A DNA stretch of 64,000 bases from assembly GCF_016917755.1 (NCBI RefSeq), contig NZ_CP070326.1, positions 434,001-498,000 of the forward strand. Reading direction: 5' to 3'. This stretch comes from Streptomyces noursei (lineage in GTDB: Bacteria; Actinomycetota; Actinomycetes; Streptomycetales; Streptomycetaceae). Below the pieces are notes generated by a model that did no database searches, was not told the origin of the DNA, and saw only the letters and a list, made by a program, of their open reading frames with translations. Both the position numbers and the translations under genes were made by a program. Positions 61,856 through 64,000 of this stretch are shown one piece after another (positions within the stretch are counted from its first letter, which is position 1; each line of letters starts with the position of its first letter).

Positions 61856-63427
61856 CTACGTGAGGAACGTCTTGAGTTCGTGGACGAGCTTGCGGATGTG
61901 ACCGGATATCACCGGTGTGCCGAGATCCTTGAAGTGCTCACGGAACCACGGATTGACGCTGCCGCGGCCGGAGCTGGTCACCGAGCCGACCGGGATGAAC
62001 TTGGCTCCCGAGCGGTGGATGGCGGCCATGCTCTCGAACAGCGGCTCGGACTGCCATTCGTAGAAGTCGGAGATCCACACCACGACGGTGTTGCGGGGCT
62101 CGGCGATCTTCGGCTGGGCCAGCGCCATGGCGACCGTGCCGTCGGTGCCGCCCCCGAGGTTGGTGCGCAGCAGGGTCTCGAAGGGGTCGTGCACCCATGG
62201 CGTGAGGTCGAGCGCCTGGGTGTCGTACGCGATCAGGTGGACGTCGACCTTCGGCAACCCGGCGAAGATCGAGGCCAGGATGGTGCAGTTCACCATCGAG
62301 TCGACCATCGAGCCCGACTGGTCCACGACGACGATCAGCCGCTGTGGTGTCGTCTTGCGGGCGGTGTGCCGGTAGTAGAGGCGGTCGACGTACAGCCGCT
62401 CCTCCTCCGGGCTCCAGTTGGTGAGGTTCTTCCAGATCGTCCGGTCGAGGTCGAGGTTGCGGAACACGCGCTTGGGCGGGACGGAGCGGTCCAACGCCCC
62501 CACGGCGGCCTTCTCCACCTGGGTGCGCAGCACTTCGGCGACCTCGTCGACGAACCGGCGGATCAGGTCCTTGGCGTTGGCCAGGGCCACGCCCGAGAGG
62601 TTGTTCTTGTCCTGCAGCAGCTGCTCGATCAGCGACATGCTGGGGGTCAGCTGCGCGGCGAGCCGGGGATCGGCCAGCACCTCGCGCAGGCGCATCCGCT
62701 TGACGAGGTCGGCCTCGATGGCGCCCAGCTCCGGGCCGATCGCCGGGATCAGCCGGCTGAGATCGGGGGCGGTGCCGCGACCGCCGGTGCCGGTCGGGCT
62801 GACGCCCGGCCCTGCGGCGCCGGCCCCTCCCCCGGCGCGACCGCCGCGCAGGTCGCCGGGTGCACAGCCGAGTGCGCGCTCCAGCCAGCCCGCGTCGGAC
62901 TGCCAACGGGCCAGCTCTCCGGCGCTGACCGCGCCGGATCCGGTAGTGAAGACATTGAGCAGCACCTTCGACACCAGCGCGGCGCGGCGCACTTCGGCAG
63001 CCCGGTCGCGTGCGTCGTCACCGTCACAGTCACCGTCTCCGTCACAGTCACAGTCACAGTCGTCGGCTTCGACTTCGGCTTCGACTTCGGCTTCGGCTTC
63101 GGCTTCGGTGGGATCCGGGGCCATCAGCCCGTCCAACTCCGCGGCCAGTTCCGGGTGGCGCTGCACGACCGAGTCGACCGAGGTCTTGGGGTCCAACAGG
63201 GCGGGCGGCAGGCCGATGTCCTTGACGACGGCGAGGCTCGCCGATTCCAGCGCGGCCTGCTCCTCGGGGTCGAAGAGGCGGGCGAGGAGCCGCCAGTACA
63301 GCACCTGCCGGCGGTTGTCGTGCGGGTCCACGGCCGGGTGGGCCGGGAGGGAATGCGTGGTCGCGCGCTCGGACGGCCCGGGGGCCTGCTCGGGTTCGGC
63401 CGGTTGCGCGGTGGTCCGGTCCGTCAT
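61856..63427 (-). CDS. VWA-domain (MIDAS) protein
   Basis: 523 residues. An N-terminal helical part (QVLYWRLLARLFDPEEQAAL) is followed by an acidic low-complexity stretch at about 105-140 made of Glu-Ala and Cys-Asp/Gly-Asp repeats, then a Gly-rich linker. The helical domain continues with LTPSMSLIEQLLQDKNNLSG. The VWA domain has MIDAS DQSGSMVDSM (about 355), the Thr in GGGTDGTVAMAL and the Asp in VVWISDFYEW. Works with the MoxR ATPase. ATG at 63427 overlaps the upstream stop by four bases. Confidence 0.92.
   Translation of the reverse strand: MTDRTTAQPAEPEQAPGPSERATTHSLPAHPAVDPHDNRRQVLYWRLLARLFDPEEQAALESASLAVVKDIGLPPALLDPKTSVDSVVQRHPELAAELDGLMAPDPTEAEAEAEVEAEVEADDCDCDCDGDGDCDGDDARDRAAEVRRAALVSKVLLNVFTTGSGAVSAGELARWQSDAGWLERALGCAPGDLRGGRAGGGAGAAGPGVSPTGTGGRGTAPDLSRLIPAIGPELGAIEADLVKRMRLREVLADPRLAAQLTPSMSLIEQLLQDKNNLSGVALANAKDLIRRFVDEVAEVLRTQVEKAAVGALDRSVPPKRVFRNLDLDRTIWKNLTNWSPEEERLYVDRLYYRHTARKTTPQRLIVVVDQSGSMVDSMVNCTILASIFAGLPKVDVHLIAYDTQALDLTPWVHDPFETLLRTNLGGGTDGTVAMALAQPKIAEPRNTVVVWISDFYEWQSEPLFESMAAIHRSGAKFIPVGSVTSSGRGSVNPWFREHFKDLGTPVISGHIRKLVHELKTFLT
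63016..63108. repeat. Low-complexity coding repeat within the VWA gene
   Basis: On the given strand, GTCACAGTCACAGTCACAGT-type triplet pairs at 63016-63060 and CTTCGGCTTCGACTTCGGCT-type units at 63063-63108 encode the Cys-Asp/Gly-Asp and Glu-Ala runs. The six-base periodicity allows in-frame length change by slippage. It would alter only a linker between the helical part and the rest of the protein. Confidence 0.85.
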
Positions 63428-64000
63428 TTCCGCAACAGCCTTCCCGCGCGCTCGCGCAGTACGGCCACGGCGTCGGTGGCGGTTTTCTCCGCCTTGACGC
63501 CGGCCTTGTCGGTCGTGCCGCCGACCCATCCGCCGGCATGCAGGGCGACCGTCTTCTTGCGGACGGTCCGCTCGACGGCCAGGGGTTGGACGATGAAGGC
63601 ACCGGCATCCCAGCGGAGCAGTCCGATGCAGGCGGCGGACGACGCGACGGCATCGGGGGTGAGCGGACCGGCGGTCGGTAGGCGGTCGGTGTCGACGACC
63701 AGTGGGCGTCCGGCGACGGTGAAGGTCAGCGCGGCATCGTGGGTGGCACCCTTATCGTCCTCGTCCGGCTCGCCGCCCTTGCCCTCCGCGTCGGCCTGGT
63801 GGGCCGTGTAGCCCTCCAGGAAGACCGGGACGGCGATGCGCGCCGGGTGCCGGTCCAGGGGCGCGATCGCGGGGTCGGTGGCGGTGGGCAGGGCGACGCG
63901 GGCGGTGGTGAAGGTGTCGGCTGGCTCGCTCTGGCGGGCGTGTTCGTCGCTCCAGAGCAGGTCGCCCTCCGGGGTGATCGGCATGTCGGAGAGCTCCATG
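63424..64000 (-). CDS. Hypothetical protein upstream of the VWA gene, possibly incomplete at its start
   Basis: At least 192 codons, first Met at 63999, and the window ends one base later, so the true start may be outside. Sequence: MPITPEGDLLWSDEHARQ at the start, a charged stretch EGKGGEPDEDDKGATHDAAL, LTFTVAGRPLVVDTDRLPT, and CIGLLRWDAGAFIVQPLAVE. No motif I know. It overlaps the VWA gene by four bases, so it belongs to the same operon. No function assigned. Confidence 0.6.
   Translation of the reverse strand, partial: MELSDMPITPEGDLLWSDEHARQSEPADTFTTARVALPTATDPAIAPLDRHPARIAVPVFLEGYTAHQADAEGKGGEPDEDDKGATHDAALTFTVAGRPLVVDTDRLPTAGPLTPDAVASSAACIGLLRWDAGAFIVQPLAVERTVRKKTVALHAGGWVGGTTDKAGVKAEKTATDAVAVLRERAGRLLRK

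Noticed and set aside
63016..63108. CRISPR or intergenic repeat array
   Set aside because: Repeats are six-base units inside the VWA coding sequence without spacers.
1..64000. Insertion sequences, integrases or prophage genes
   Set aside because: No transposase, integrase, terminase or capsid motif was seen on either strand.

Overview
The window is high-GC actinobacterial DNA and looks like an accessory part of a Streptomyces (or close Streptomycetaceae) chromosome. The evidence is the strong third-position GC bias, the many GTG starts, families typical of Streptomyces (HelR with a rifamycin-associated element, MmyB/XRE regulators, DIP1984, DUF5682/MoxR/VWA, paired two-component systems) and a modular NRPS-PKS cluster. 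No insertion sequence, prophage, CRISPR array or rRNA operon was recognised.

Layout. (1) 1-16192, minus strand: one translationally coupled biosynthetic operon, cut off at the left edge. In transcription order it encodes an EPSP-synthase-like protein, a class III aminotransferase, a two-cluster ferredoxin/FrhB-type reductase, an MDR dehydrogenase, an adenylation-PCP protein, a KS-AT-KR-ACP polyketide synthase, a luciferase-like monooxygenase, a free-standing condensation-like protein and two tandem KASIII-like proteins. The first four look like a route from a shikimate-type ring to an aminated carbocyclic acid. The rest would activate it, extend it once with malonate, reduce it and tailor or transfer it. 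(2) 16693-19090: NarL-type two-component system and a DedA protein. (3) 19288-31091: a mix of housekeeping-like and accessory genes (HAD phosphatase, LysE and MFS exporters, DIP1984, glutamine amidotransferase, MmyB regulator with divergent dehydrogenase, chloramphenicol phosphotransferase) with a broken GNAT gene and PucR and CoA-transferase remnants. (4) 31182-46568: flavoprotein genes, HelR with its rifamycin element, a YedY-like molybdoenzyme with cytochrome b partner, a methyltransferase with a foreign-looking N-terminus, an OmpR/HK pair, kinases, and several remnants. (5) 46920-57593: metallo-beta-lactamase fold, TetR/epimerase pair with palindromic operators, secreted HNH nuclease, RidA, dead SDR/MmyB pair, methyltransferase, VOC/RHH pair, NB-ARC remnant, secreted peptidase-like hydrolase. 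(6) 57819-64000, minus strand: DUF5682, MoxR-type AAA+ ATPase and VWA operon, cut off at the right edge.

The most unusual property outside the operon is gene erosion by internal deletion. About ten genes have recognisable ends but a missing middle or start, sometimes giving in-frame chimeras (flavoprotein head joined to SigJ tail, glycosyltransferase head joined to methyltransferase). All family assignments come from reading motifs by eye; no database search was run.
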